Part shown: positions 26,491-35,080 of the stretch, piece after piece
Numbering within the stretch: the stretch's first letter is position 1
Layout of the letters: each line of letters opens with the position of its first letter
NCBI RefSeq assembly: GCF_018402285.1
Contig: NZ_JAGYJH010000003.1
Coordinates: 186,001 to 250,000, forward strand
Length of the DNA stretch: 64,000 nt
Reading direction: 5' to 3'
Origin: Hyphomonas sp.
Lineage (GTDB): Bacteria > Pseudomonadota > Alphaproteobacteria > Caulobacterales > Hyphomonadaceae
Notes under the pieces: model-generated
What the model was told of the DNA's origin: nothing
The model's database searches: none
What the model saw: only the letters and a program-made list of their open reading frames with translations
Translations under genes and position numbers: made by a program

Positions 26491-27767
26491 ATGGCTGATA
26501 CTGCTCCTCCTTCTGGCCCGACCGTCATCACACTCGGATGCCGCCTTAACACCTACGAGTCCGAGGTGATTCGCCGCCATGCGCAGGAGGCCGGCCTTGG
26601 CGAAGCGGTCATCATCAACACCTGCGCGGTCACCTCCGAGGCCGTGCGCGGCGCCCGCCAGGCGATCCGCCGTGCGGCCCGCGAAAATCCCGGCGCGCCT
26701 ATCCTGGTGACGGGATGTGCCGCCCAGACTGACCCGGAGGCCTTCGCCGCTATGCCCGAAGTCACCCGCGTGATCGGCAATCATGACAAGATGAAAGCCG
26801 AAACCTGGAAAACCGCTGACTTGCTTGGCGGAGAAGAGAAAGTCCGCGTCAACGACATCATGAGCGTGCGTGAAACCGCCGTCCATTTGATCGACGGCAT
26901 TGACGGCCGGGCGCGGGCCTATGTTCAGGTCCAGAATGGCTGCGACCATCGCTGCACCTTCTGCATCATTCCCTATGGAAGGGAAACTCCCGCTCGGTCC
27001 CGGCAGGGGAGGTGGTTGCGCAAGCGCGCGCCCTCGCCGCCAGCGGACATCATGAAGTCGTGCTGACGGGCGTTGACCTCACCAGCTGGGGCGCAGACCT
27101 TCCGGGTACGCCGCAACTCGGCAATCTCGTCCAGCGCATCTTGAGGCTTGTGCCCGAGCTTCCTCTCCTGCGCATTTCCTCCATCGACGCCATCGAGATG
27201 GACGAAGCCCTTCTTGAGGCAATGGCCGAGCCGCGCCTTGCCCCCTATCTTCATCTCTCGTTGCAGCATGGCGACAATCTCATCCTCAAGCGGATGAAAC
27301 GGCGCCACAACCGGGAAGAGGCCATCGCGCTCACCCAGCGCCTGCGAGACCTCCGCCCTGAAATTGCTCTGGGTGCAGACATCATCGCCGGTTTCCCGAC
27401 CGAGACAGAAGCCCATTTTGAAAACTCCCTCCGCCTGATCGAGGAGTGCGGCCTCTCGTTCCTCCACGCCTTCCCCTACAGCCCGCGCCCGGGAACGCCG
27501 GCGGCAAAGATGCCCCAGCTTGCCAAGCCCCTGGTCAAGGAACGCGCCGCCCGTCTGCGCGCGGCAGGCGAGGCGGCATTGATCCGGCATTTTGATCGCC
27601 ATCTCGGAGAGGTGCGCGAGGCACTGATCGAGCGGGGAACCGCCGCGCGCCTGCCGGATTTCACGCAGGTAAAACTTGGGTCTCAGGCAGGGGAGGGTGG
27701 ACGCACGGTCCCCGTCCGGATAACCGGCCATGACGGCAAACAGCTTCTTGGAACACCCCTCTCATGA
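26491..27767 (+). pseudogene. mtaB: tRNA t6A37 methylthiotransferase MtaB, frameshifted
   Basis: The first part (26491-26983) has the methylthiotransferase domain (ITLGCRLNTYESEVIRRHA, NTCAVTSEAVRGARQ) and the radical-SAM cluster CDHRCTFC. After FCIIPYGR the frame breaks. Family members continue GNSRSVPAGEVVAQAR, which appears in another frame if one G is restored to GGG at 26981-26983. The second part (to 27767) carries VVLTGVDLTSWG, HLSLQHGDNLILKRMKRRH, GADIIAGFPTE and a TRAM-like end. It would modify A37 of ANN-decoding tRNAs. The ATGA overlap with ftsY (27764-27767) is intact, arguing for a recent or artefactual lesion. Confidence 0.85.
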
Positions 27768-29010
27768 TCCTCTGGTTCGGCAAGAAAAAGAAACTCGACG
27801 AGGCCAAGGCCGCCGGCGAGGCGATGCAGGCGCCAGAGCTCAGCGCCGAAGAGATCGCCGCGCTGGAAGCGGCCGTCGCCGAAAAGGCCGAGATCGAGCG
27901 CAAGGTCGCCGAGGCAAACCTCGCCTGGGAAGAGCGCCAGCGCCGCGAAGCCCAGGAAGCCGAGGACGAAGCGGTCCGCGCCAAGGCGGCTGCCGAGCTG
28001 AAACTTGCTCGAAGACCGCCGCGAGCATGAGCGCCTCCGCGCCGAGGCCGCCGAAGCCGCGCGCCTTGCCGCAGAGGCCGAAGCCAATGATCCGGGCCTC
28101 TTCGGGCGCCTCGGCGAAGGCCTCGCCCGCTCCACGGCGAAGCTCACTGAAGGCATCGCCGCGCTCGGCCGCCGCAAGCTCGACGACGCATACGCTTGAG
28201 GAGTTGCAGGACCTGCTGATCACCTCTGACATGGGCACGCGCGTGGCTGCCCGCGTCACCAAGGGCATCGCCAAGGGCCGCTTCGACAAGGAAATTTCGG
28301 GCGACGAAATCCGCCTCGCGCTCGCCGAAGAGATCGAGGAAATCCTCAAGCCGCGCGAAAAGGTCGTCGACTTCTCCGATGGCCCGCGCCCGCGCATCGT
28401 TCTCTTCGTCGGCGTCAATGGCTCGGGCAAGACCACGACCATCGGCAAGATCGCGTCCAAGCTTCAGGATCAGGGCGCAAAGGCTCTGCTGGTGGCCGGC
28501 GATACGTTCCGCGCCGCCGCCATCGAACAGCTGAAAGTCTGGGGCGAGCGGGCGGGCATCCCCGTCATGTCCGGCGCGCCGGGGGCGGACGCTGCGGGTC
28601 TTGTCTACAGCGCGGTCGAGCGGGCAAAAGCCGAAGACCTCGACCTCGTTCTGGTGGATACCGCCGGACGCCTGCAGAACAAGACGGAGCTCATGTCAGA
28701 GCTTGCCAAGGTTGTCCGTGTCGTGAGGAAGATTGATCCGGATGCCCCGCATGACGTGATCCTCGTGCTCGATGCCACGGTCGGCCAGAACGCCCTCAGC
28801 CAGGTCGAGGCCTTCCGCCACACTGCCGGGGTCACCGGCCTGGTGATGACGAAACTTGACGGCACCGCCAAGGGTGGTGTTCTGGTGGCGATTGCCGAGG
28901 CTCACGATCTGCCGATCCACTTCATCGGCATCGGCGAAAAAGCAGAAGACCTCCGCCCGTTCAGTGCGGAGGCCTTCGCAAAGGCGCTGGTCGGCATCAA
29001 GGCGCCTTAG
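27764..29010 (+). pseudogene. ftsY: SRP receptor FtsY, two frameshifts as sequenced
   Basis: Three consecutive frames make one protein. MILWFGKKKKLDEAKAAGEA starts an acidic, Glu/Ala-rich A domain to about 28004. LEDRREHERLRAEAAEAARL...GRRKLDDA continues one frame on to 28191. TLEELQDLLITSDMGTR and the NG GTPase domain (GVNGSGKTTTIGKIA, DTFRAAAIEQL, DTAGRLQNKTELM, TKLDGTAKGG, GIGEKAEDLRPF) follow one frame further. Each step fits one extra T (28005/28006 and 28192). FtsY docks ribosome-SRP complexes at the membrane and is normally essential, so the breaks are more likely sequence errors than true loss. Confidence 0.9.
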
Positions 29011-29012
29011 GT

Positions 29013-29228
29013 TTACTCGGCGGCCTTCGCTACGCTCCGCCCATCGTCAAAGATCTCCTCGATCTGGCGCTCGAACAAACGGGCGATGGCAAAGGCAAGC
29101 GGCAGGGACGGGTCATACTTGCCGGTCTCGATGGCGTTCACCGACTGGCGGGACACGTCAAGCAGGTCAGCCAGATGCTGCTGGCTCCAGCCCCGCTCGG
29201 CCCTCAGGATACGGATCATGTTTTCCAT
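29013..29228 (-). CDS. XRE-family transcriptional regulator
   Basis: 71 residues, almost entirely one helix-turn-helix: RAERGWSQQHLADLLDVSRQSVNAIETGKYDPSLPLAFAIARLF. This is the small YgzD-like XRE type that is regularly paired with a membrane protein gene and represses it. It lies 11 bases downstream of such a gene on the same strand. A likely target is the CCTTGTC array upstream of that gene. Its stop is two bases from the convergent ftsY stop. Confidence 0.9.
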   Translation of the reverse strand: MENMIRILRAERGWSQQHLADLLDVSRQSVNAIETGKYDPSLPLAFAIARLFERQIEEIFDDGRSVAKAAE

Positions 29229-29239
29229 CCCACGCCCTC

Positions 29240-29648
29240 TCAGACCGTCTTGCCAACGGTCTGGCGCAGATGCGCAAGCCCGTAGAGGAAGAAGAAGGCC
29301 GGCCCGAACAGGAAGAGCGGAACATCCGGGATCACATTGAACCGCTCAAGAAAGCCGATCACGAAGATGATCCCGGTCAGGGCGACACCCCCTTCGGTCA
29401 GGGCCTGCAACTGGCGCAGGCGGGTATATTCATCGGTCTCCCGCACCAGCCGCAGGATCGACCAGAGGATCGCCACCAGCGGCAGCGACACGCCAAGCGC
29501 GGCGGCCGTCCGCATTCCGGTGGAGGCGGTGTCCATGTCGATGAAGGTCAGCGCTGCTGGCAATCGCCACACAGTAGAGCGTCATCATCGGCACGAAGAT
29601 GTACAGGTATCGCTTGTTTGCAGTCCGAAAGCCTTTGGGTTGGGTCAT
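29240..29648 (-). pseudogene. small membrane protein partner of the XRE regulator, frameshifted
   Basis: ATG 29648 behind AAGGAG gives MTQPKGFRTANKRYLYIFVP and a first helix ending in AIASS. The frame then fails, and the coherent continuation (LTFIDMDTASTGMRTAAALG, helices at VSLPLVAILWSILRLV, GGVALTGIIFVIGFL and FLFGPAFFFLYGLAHL) lies one base on, ending at 29240. One extra base around 29551-29554 (GCGC) explains it. Restored, it is a four-helix protein of about 135 residues like those encoded with small XRE regulators. Function unknown. Confidence 0.72.
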
Positions 29649-29655
29649 GGGAAAG

Positions 29656-29698
29656 CTCCTTGTCAAGTTTCCTTGTCTATATGACAAGGGACCTTGTC
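29656..29698. promoter_or_regulatory. operator array of CCTTGTC half-sites
   Basis: CCTTGTC occurs on the plus strand at 29658-29664, 29671-29677 and 29692-29698, and its complement GACAAGG at 29683-29689. The second and third sites form a palindrome with a TATAT spacer; the third and fourth form one with a GA spacer. The first half-site overlaps the ribosome-binding site (AAGGAG) of the minus-strand membrane gene starting at 29648. Binding by the XRE protein is inferred from position. Confidence 0.7.
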
Positions 29699-29699
29699 A

Positions 29700-29717
29700 T
29701 GTAAAGGGTCCTTTACA
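29700..29717. promoter_or_regulatory. palindrome TGTAAAGG-GT-CCTTTACA
   Basis: Perfect 8-base arms with a two-base spacer, two bases beyond the CCTTGTC array and upstream of the XRE-linked operon. It looks like a dimeric regulator site; the regulator is unknown. Confidence 0.5.
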
Positions 29718-29740
29718 ACAAATCTTTCGGCGTGTCCCTG

Positions 29741-29784
29741 CCTTGATCATTCCGGCGCGGCAGGGCCGGCCGGGATGATCAAGG
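29741..29784. repeat. long inverted repeat (16-base arms)
   Basis: Arms 29741-29756 and 29769-29784 pair with a single G-T wobble around a 12-base loop. It lies between the D-aminoacylase 3' end and the start region of the XRE-linked operon. No T tract follows on either strand, so it is at best an atypical terminator for the aminoacylase transcript. Confidence 0.6.
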
Positions 29785-29805
29785 TGCTTGGGGCGGGGCA
29801 CAGTC

Positions 29806-31545
29806 TCATTCCGCCGCCATCGCCTGGGCCGGGGCTGCCTGCTCGCCGCGCACAAGGCGGCCGGGCAGCTTGCCGGTCGGCTCGCCGTCGCGGTGGGTGA
29901 TCTCGCCCTTGAGAACCGTGGCGGTGTAGCCCGAGGCGCGCTGCATCAGGCGGCGCCCGCCGGCCGGCAGGTCGCGGATCACGCTGGGCAGGTGAAGCTT
30001 CAGATTGGCGAGGTCGATGACGTTGAGATCAGCCCGGTATCCCGGCGCGATCAGGCCCCGGTCCCACAGGCCGATCCACTCAGCCGTCTTGCGAGACTGG
30101 CGGTAGACGATGCTCTCTACAGAAAGCTTCTGCCCTTGCGTCCTGTCGCGGACCCAATGGGTCAGCATTGTCGAGGTGAAGGAGCCGTCGCAGATCATCC
30201 CCACATGCGCGCCGCCGTCGGATAGGCCGGGCAGGGTGGCCGGGCTCTGCATCATTTCCAGGATCGGGTCGAGGCTTCCCTGCGCATAGTTGAGGAAAGG
30301 CAGGTAGAGCATGCCATTGCCCTCCCGCTCCAGCATCAGGTCGAGCGCGACCGCTTCGGGCGAAACCCCGCGTGCCTCTGCCATCGCTGCAAGCGTATGC
30401 TCAGGCCCCGGCTCATAGTTCACCGGATCGGTGAGCTGGAAGATCTTGCCAAAATTTCGCAGCATGGATCTGGCAAACGGATTGTCCGTCTGCGGCGCAT
30501 CCGCCAGAAGCCGGGCGCGAAAATCCGGGTTGCGCAGCCGCGTCACGCGCTCCGCCAGCGGAAGATCGGCAATCTGGCGATAGGTGGGGTGGGCGCTGAA
30601 CGGGTTCATTGTCAGGTCAAGGCCGAGCAGAACACCCACCGGGCGCGGAGCGACCTGCGCGCGGATCGGCAAACCGTCTGCGGCGGCCGCCTCGATCGCC
30701 CCGAGCAAATGCCGCCAGCCATTGGGTGCCACATCCGACTGAGCCAGCGACACAGACAGTGGTCGCCCGGTTGTCTCGACAATCCGGCGCAGCATCGCCG
30801 CTTCCTTCTGCGGATCATCAAAGTCGGACACAAATTGCAGTACGCCGCGCCCGGCTTCGGCAAGGCCCATGCCGATGCCGGTCAGCTCTGCTTCAGAGGC
30901 TGTCAGCGTGGGCGTCGGCTGCCCGTCAGAGGTGCGGTGGTTCAGCGTGCGCGAGGTGGAAAAGCCCATCGCGCCAGCCATCACGGCTTCCTTGGCGAGC
31001 TTCGCCATCGCGGCAATATCCTCCGGCGTCGCCTCTTCCCGGTTGGCGCCCCGGTCGCCCATCACGAACACGCGCAGCGCGGCATGGGGCAGCTGCGCGC
31101 AGACGTCGGTGTCAAACCGCCGCGTGGAGAGGAAATCAAGATAGTCCGGAAAACTTTCCCACGCCCATGGCAAGCCCTGCGAGAGAACCGGGAAGGGGAT
31201 GTCCTCCACGCCCTCCATCAGGCGGATAAGCCGGTCATGGTCCTCGCTCTTGCAGGGCGCAAAGCCGACGCCGCAATTGCCCATGACGACCGTGGTCACT
31301 CCGTGCAGCGAAGACGGGCTGATCGCCTCGCCCCAGGTCACCTGCCCATCATAATGGGTGTGCAGGTCCACAAAGCCCGGCGTGACGATCTGGCCGCGCG
31401 CATCAATCTCCTCGATACCCTTGCCGCTGACCTTGCCAACCTGCGTGATGACGCCGCCGGAAACGGCCACATCGCCCTCGAAACCCGGTGCGCCGCTGCC
31501 ATCAATGATGGTGCCGCCGCGAATGATCAGGTCGTGCGTTGCCAT
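29806..31545 (-). CDS. N-acyl-D-amino-acid deacylase family amidohydrolase
   Basis: 579 residues. [23 protein letters not shown] opens the composite beta domain, [18 protein letters not shown] has the HxH metal motif, [13 protein letters not shown] is the D-aminoacylase cysteine block, and [13 protein letters not shown] near the C terminus carries the catalytic Asp. It hydrolyses N-acyl-D-amino acids or related cyclic amides; the exact substrate is unknown. GGAGGAAG precedes ATG 31545. Confidence 0.9.
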   Translation of the reverse strand: MATHDLIIRGGTIIDGSGAPGFEGDVAVSGGVITQVGKVSGKGIEEIDARGQIVTPGFVDLHTHYDGQVTWGEAISPSSLHGVTTVVMGNCGVGFAPCKSEDHDRLIRLMEGVEDIPFPVLSQGLPWAWESFPDYLDFLSTRRFDTDVCAQLPHAALRVFVMGDRGANREEATPEDIAAMAKLAKEAVMAGAMGFSTSRTLNHRTSDGQPTPTLTASEAELTGIGMGLAEAGRGVLQFVSDFDDPQKEAAMLRRIVETTGRPLSVSLAQSDVAPNGWRHLLGAIEAAAADGLPIRAQVAPRPVGVLLGLDLTMNPFSAHPTYRQIADLPLAERVTRLRNPDFRARLLADAPQTDNPFARSMLRNFGKIFQLTDPVNYEPGPEHTLAAMAEARGVSPEAVALDLMLEREGNGMLYLPFLNYAQGSLDPILEMMQSPATLPGLSDGGAHVGMICDGSFTSTMLTHWVRDRTQGQKLSVESIVYRQSRKTAEWIGLWDRGLIAPGYRADLNVIDLANLKLHLPSVIRDLPAGGRRLMQRASGYTATVLKGEITHRDGEPTGKLPGRLVRGEQAAPAQAMAAE

Positions 31546-31700
31546 GGGTCTTCCTCCGGTCGTCTCTAATCTCGCCGCAGGATGCCTCAAGGGCAGGGGG
31601 TGTCAAACCCTGACGCCGCTTCCCCCTGCGCTTAAATGCATTTGGAGCAAGGCAGCTTTCACCGCTCTGCCCCTTCAGGCTCTCGGTTGTCAGGCGGCCT

Positions 31701-32440
31701 TTATGGCGCGGCCAATGTGTCTTCCAGACCATCGCGCTCACGCCCGCCGAACACCGCGGCGCCCTCAGCAACAAAGGCGCCCACCATCATGGCCAGCGCC
31801 GTGGCGATGGCGAAGGTGGCACTTGCGGCGCGGCCCGCATCGGCCTATTCCGGGCTTCTTCACCGGCTATTGCGATTGCCGAGAACGCCATCTGCACGCG
31901 CGCTTCGGCTAAATCGACGTCCAGCGAGGCCCGCTCGGCAATATCCGCGCCGGCGAGCGGTAGAGACGATCCGTGATCAGATCGGCGGGGGAGGGCGCTC
32001 CGTCGACAGAAGCAATCACAGCGGTCGTCCACCGCTGTCGTCGCGGCTGCGTCCCCGCCCAGGGCCAATCGGTCGCCGCTGCCATCAGCGTGCTTGCCAC
32101 GGTCCAGGTCAGCAGGCCGTGCACCGTGTCACCAAAGAAAACCCCGTCCTGATGGATAGACCAGCGCGAGCGCACGCGGCCAGCGAAGTACTCGCCCACC
32201 ACCGAAGCAAATATCTGGGTGAGAATGAGCCAGAGGACCGTCACGGTGCCAATCGCTGTTATCGACAGCCCATCTCCTGCAAAGGGAGACATCGCCCCAA
32301 AACCAAAGGCGGAGCCAAGCACGGCCAGAACAATCGAGAGGCTGAGCGCGGCCAGCCCGCCGGCAAAAACCGCAGACCAGCTGACGGCAGGCGTCGCCCA
32401 GCCGGGAAGGGCTTCGCGCACGGCGCAGATATCGATCCAT
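31701..32440 (-). pseudogene. degenerate multi-pass membrane protein gene (PhnA-like hypothetical type)
   Basis: Starting near ATG 32440 or GTG 32421, the reading is REALPGWATPAVSWSAVFAG, a helix, VGEYFAGRVRSRWS and FGDTVHGLLTWTVASTLMAAA. The coherent text then hops frames: LALGGDAAATTAVD, AVIASVDGAPSPADLITDRLYR, ADIAERASLDVDLAEARVQM, and finally ATFAIATALAMMVGAFVAEG and GGRERDGLEDTLAAP ending at TAA 31701-31703. Frame changes fall near 32065, 32020, 31955 and 31845, perhaps also 32425. The pattern matches a common alphaproteobacterial membrane protein of unknown role. True decay or many sequence errors are both possible. Confidence 0.65.
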
Positions 32441-32457
32441 CACCCATGTGCACCACC

Positions 32458-32532
32458 TCAGAATATCAAGAGAAGGAGAATGATGCCCGGAATCGGAACA
32501 CCCAGAAACCAGCGTAGACTATCTTTGCCCAT
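32458..32532 (-). CDS. 24-residue hydrophobic small protein
   Basis: MGKDSLRWFLGVPIPGIILL followed by LLIF and a TGA stop: a charged start and a single hydrophobic helix. GGAGG sits 8 bases before ATG 32532, a better ribosome-binding site than many genes here have. It immediately precedes the broken membrane gene on the same strand, with a GAGGTGG site after its stop. Small single-helix proteins are often encoded before this type of membrane gene, which supports it being real. Confidence 0.55.
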   Translation of the reverse strand: MGKDSLRWFLGVPIPGIILLLLIF

Positions 32533-32703
32533 GTCCGTCGCCTCCGTGCGGGATTGGCCCGTCTCCCGCCTCAAGCGGGCAACGCGCAGAGCATGCCCCA
32601 ACCAACGCGGCAGCTGCCCGATCGTTCCCCCGCCAGGCCCGCCAATAGGCCGGATCCGGACATATCTTCCACTCGCGCAAAAAGAATACTATGCGAGGCC
32701 GCC

Positions 32704-33564
32704 ATGCCTGCCTCGCTTCTCCCGGTTGTTCTCTGCCTTCTCTCTGCGCTGACGGTCGCGATCACCAATGTCATGGTGAAGCGCGGCGGGGACGTGCTGA
32801 CCGCGCGGGCAATTGTCGCCATCGTCATGGGACTCAGCGCCCTGCCGCTCCTGCCGTTTGCGCCCCTGCCCCCGCCGCAGACCTGGCCGCTGATCGCCAT
32901 CTCGGTGGCCGTCCACTGGTTCTACCAGTTCTCTGCGATCCGCGCGCTCCACCGGGGCGCGCTTTCGCTTGTCTTCCCGGTCATGCGCGGCCTCGGGCCT
33001 CTGGCGACAGCAGCCTTCGCCGCGATCTGGCTGCACGAGAGCCTCTCCCCGCTCCAGCTCGCCGGCCTGATGGCGGCCTCCCTCTCCATCCTTGTCTTCG
33101 CTTTGCCCACAGGGCTGACCGAAAGAGCACGCAAGCTCGACCGGGCGGCGCTTTTTTGGGCGCTGATGACAGCGATCGGCGTCGGTCTCTATGCGGTGGC
33201 CGACACGCGCGCTGTCCGTGCGATGGACGATCCGCTCACGTTTGTCGTCTGGCTCTTCCTGTTCGATTGGGTGGGCGTAACGCTCGTCCTCCTCTGGCAG
33301 CGCAAGGGGAGGGTGGTTGCCTGTCTACAAAAGGAGCTGCGCGCGGGCATTATCGGCGGCGTCGCCGGGGCGCTCTCTTATGGCATGGCAATCTATGCCT
33401 ATTCGATGACGGACGCAGCGATGGTCACGGCCCTGCGGGAAACCTCCGTGGTCTTCGCCGCCGCGTTTGGCGCCTGGCTCCTTAAGGAAGGCTTCGGACG
33501 CCGCCGGGTTGCCGCCGCCGCCACGCTCGCGGCGGGTCTCGTCCTGATGCAGGCTGCGGGCTGA
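32704..33564 (+). CDS. EamA-family (DMT) transporter
   Basis: 286 residues and about ten membrane helices in two EamA repeats (LSALTVAITNVMVKRGGDVLTARA; GAAFWALM-like second repeat; ALRETSVVFAAAFGAWLLKEGFGRRR). It is an inner-membrane metabolite exporter, substrate unknown. ATG 32704 is where hydrophobic sequence begins; the 50 open codons before it are not protein-like. It normally lies close to ispZ in relatives, as here (70 bases upstream). Confidence 0.88.
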   Translation: MPASLLPVVLCLLSALTVAITNVMVKRGGDVLTARAIVAIVMGLSALPLLPFAPLPPPQTWPLIAISVAVHWFYQFSAIRALHRGALSLVFPVMRGLGPLATAAFAAIWLHESLSPLQLAGLMAASLSILVFALPTGLTERARKLDRAALFWALMTAIGVGLYAVADTRAVRAMDDPLTFVVWLFLFDWVGVTLVLLWQRKGRVVACLQKELRAGIIGGVAGALSYGMAIYAYSMTDAAMVTALRETSVVFAAAFGAWLLKEGFGRRRVAAAATLAAGLVLMQAAG

Positions 33565-33634
33565 CGGAAGAATTCATTCATGACATGAAGCTAGTCAGCT
33601 GAACCGGAAGCCGCTCCAGCGCGTAAGGAATGCT

Positions 33635-34381
33635 ATGACCGAGATGAACCCGCCGCCTTCGCCCTCCAATGGCATTGGAACTGCTGCTGACAAAGCCAAC
33701 CAGATATGGGGGGATTTCATCCCCGTCATCGGCTTTATTCTCACCTACAACATCTTCCGGCGCGTGGAGCTGCTCGGCGGGCTGATCAACAAGGATACCG
33801 CCATCTACTGGGCAACCGGCGTTCTGATCATCCTGATGCTGGGCTTCCTAGCCAAGCAGCTTATCCAGCGCCAGCCCGTTTCCCAGATGATGGTGTTCTC
33901 CTCCGCCATCGTCGGCGGGTTCGGCCTCATTGGTATCCTGCTTCAGGAGAAGGCCTTCATCTATGTGAAGCCGACCATCCAGCAGCTTTTCATGGCGGGC
34001 ATGATCTTCATCCCGCTGATGTTCGGAAAAAACCTCTGGAAGTCCCTTTTCGCCAAGGTGTTCGACCTGCCTGATTTTGCCTGGCGCACGCTGGCGATCC
34101 GCTGGGGGCTGTTCTTCGTGGCGATGGCGGTCTGGAACGAATATCTCTGGCGCATGTATGCGCCGGGCTTCGAAAACCCGCTTGTGCTCGCCGGCATTCC
34201 GGTGGCGCCGGCCGGAACCTACGACTTCCTTGGCCTGACATTCGGCGCGAAGAATGCCGAAGACGTCTGGGCCAACTGGAAGCTCGGGAATATGGTCATC
34301 GTGCTCCTGTTCGGCGCCCTCAATACGCCCTACACACTGAAGCATCTGCGCAACACTGAGGAAGCCCCCGAAGCTGCCTGA
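33635..34381 (+). CDS. yciB: septation protein A (YciB/IspZ family)
   Basis: 248 residues and five to six helices. FIPVIGFILTYNIFRR, ATGVLIILMLGFLAKQ, GKNLWKSLFAKVFDLPDFAWRTLAIRWGLFFVAMAVWNEYLWR and WANWKLGNMVIV match the family, with a 30-residue polar N-terminal extension. It is an inner-membrane protein linked to cell envelope and division; its molecular role is unsettled. Convergent with the NUDIX gene, with 6 bases between. Confidence 0.92.
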   Translation: MTEMNPPPSPSNGIGTAADKANQIWGDFIPVIGFILTYNIFRRVELLGGLINKDTAIYWATGVLIILMLGFLAKQLIQRQPVSQMMVFSSAIVGGFGLIGILLQEKAFIYVKPTIQQLFMAGMIFIPLMFGKNLWKSLFAKVFDLPDFAWRTLAIRWGLFFVAMAVWNEYLWRMYAPGFENPLVLAGIPVAPAGTYDFLGLTFGAKNAEDVWANWKLGNMVIVLLFGALNTPYTLKHLRNTEEAPEAA

Positions 34382-34387
34382 CAGGCC

Positions 34388-34939
34388 TCAACGCGTAACC
34401 TTGTCCGTGCCCGGCGGGTTGGCAAAGGGTGGAAACGCTTTCAGGTGCCGCGTTTGCGCATAATGGGTCAGCGCCCAGATGGCCGTCGGGAACGCCATCT
34501 GCGACCAGGGAATATCCTGCCAGCGGACGAGTTTGACTTCCTCGCTTTCAGGTCCTGGCGCGATGTCTGACAAAAGACGGGCGCGGAACATGATTTGGAC
34601 CTGCGAGATCCGGGGCACGGAATAGATCCCGATTATGCCATCGATCTCGATTTCGGCGCAGGCCTCCTCTCTGGCTTCCCGCCGGGCGCCTTCCTCGACG
34701 CTCTCGCCTTCTTCCATGAATCCGGCGGGCAGGGTCCAGAACCCCTTGCGTGGCTCGATTGCACGCCTACAGATGAGGACATGTTCATCCTTGATTACGA
34801 CCGCTCCGGTCACAATCTTAGGATTCACGTAATCAATAAAATTGCAGCGAGCACAAATTCGCCGCATCCGATCGTCCCCATCTGGCACATCAAGGCGAAA
34901 ATCTGTGTTCTGGAAAGGAGTTGGCAATTGATCAGTCAT
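34388..34939 (-). CDS. NUDIX hydrolase
   Basis: 183 residues. A CARCNFIDYVNPK zinc-ribbon-like start precedes the NUDIX fold; the Nudix box is GFMEEGESVEEGARREAREEA, complete except that the final glycine is Cys. This layout is close to ADP-ribose/NADH pyrophosphatases. It cleaves nucleoside diphosphates linked to another group; substrate unknown. ATG 34939 starts MTDQLPTPFQ. The 141-base gap to the MarR gene (divergent) must contain both promoters. Confidence 0.88.
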   Translation of the reverse strand: MTDQLPTPFQNTDFRLDVPDGDDRMRRICARCNFIDYVNPKIVTGAVVIKDEHVLICRRAIEPRKGFWTLPAGFMEEGESVEEGARREAREEACAEIEIDGIIGIYSVPRISQVQIMFRARLLSDIAPGPESEEVKLVRWQDIPWSQMAFPTAIWALTHYAQTRHLKAFPPFANPPGTDKVTR

Positions 34940-35080
34940 CCAATCTTTATCCTGTCGCCTATATGGAGAATGTGTTTGATCCGCCTACGGGGCTGTTGTT
35001 AACGCCCCTGAACACGGATCGGCCCCCATCCCAATCCTGTCCTTCCCCGGACGCCAGTCAATCAAAATAGGAACCCCATC

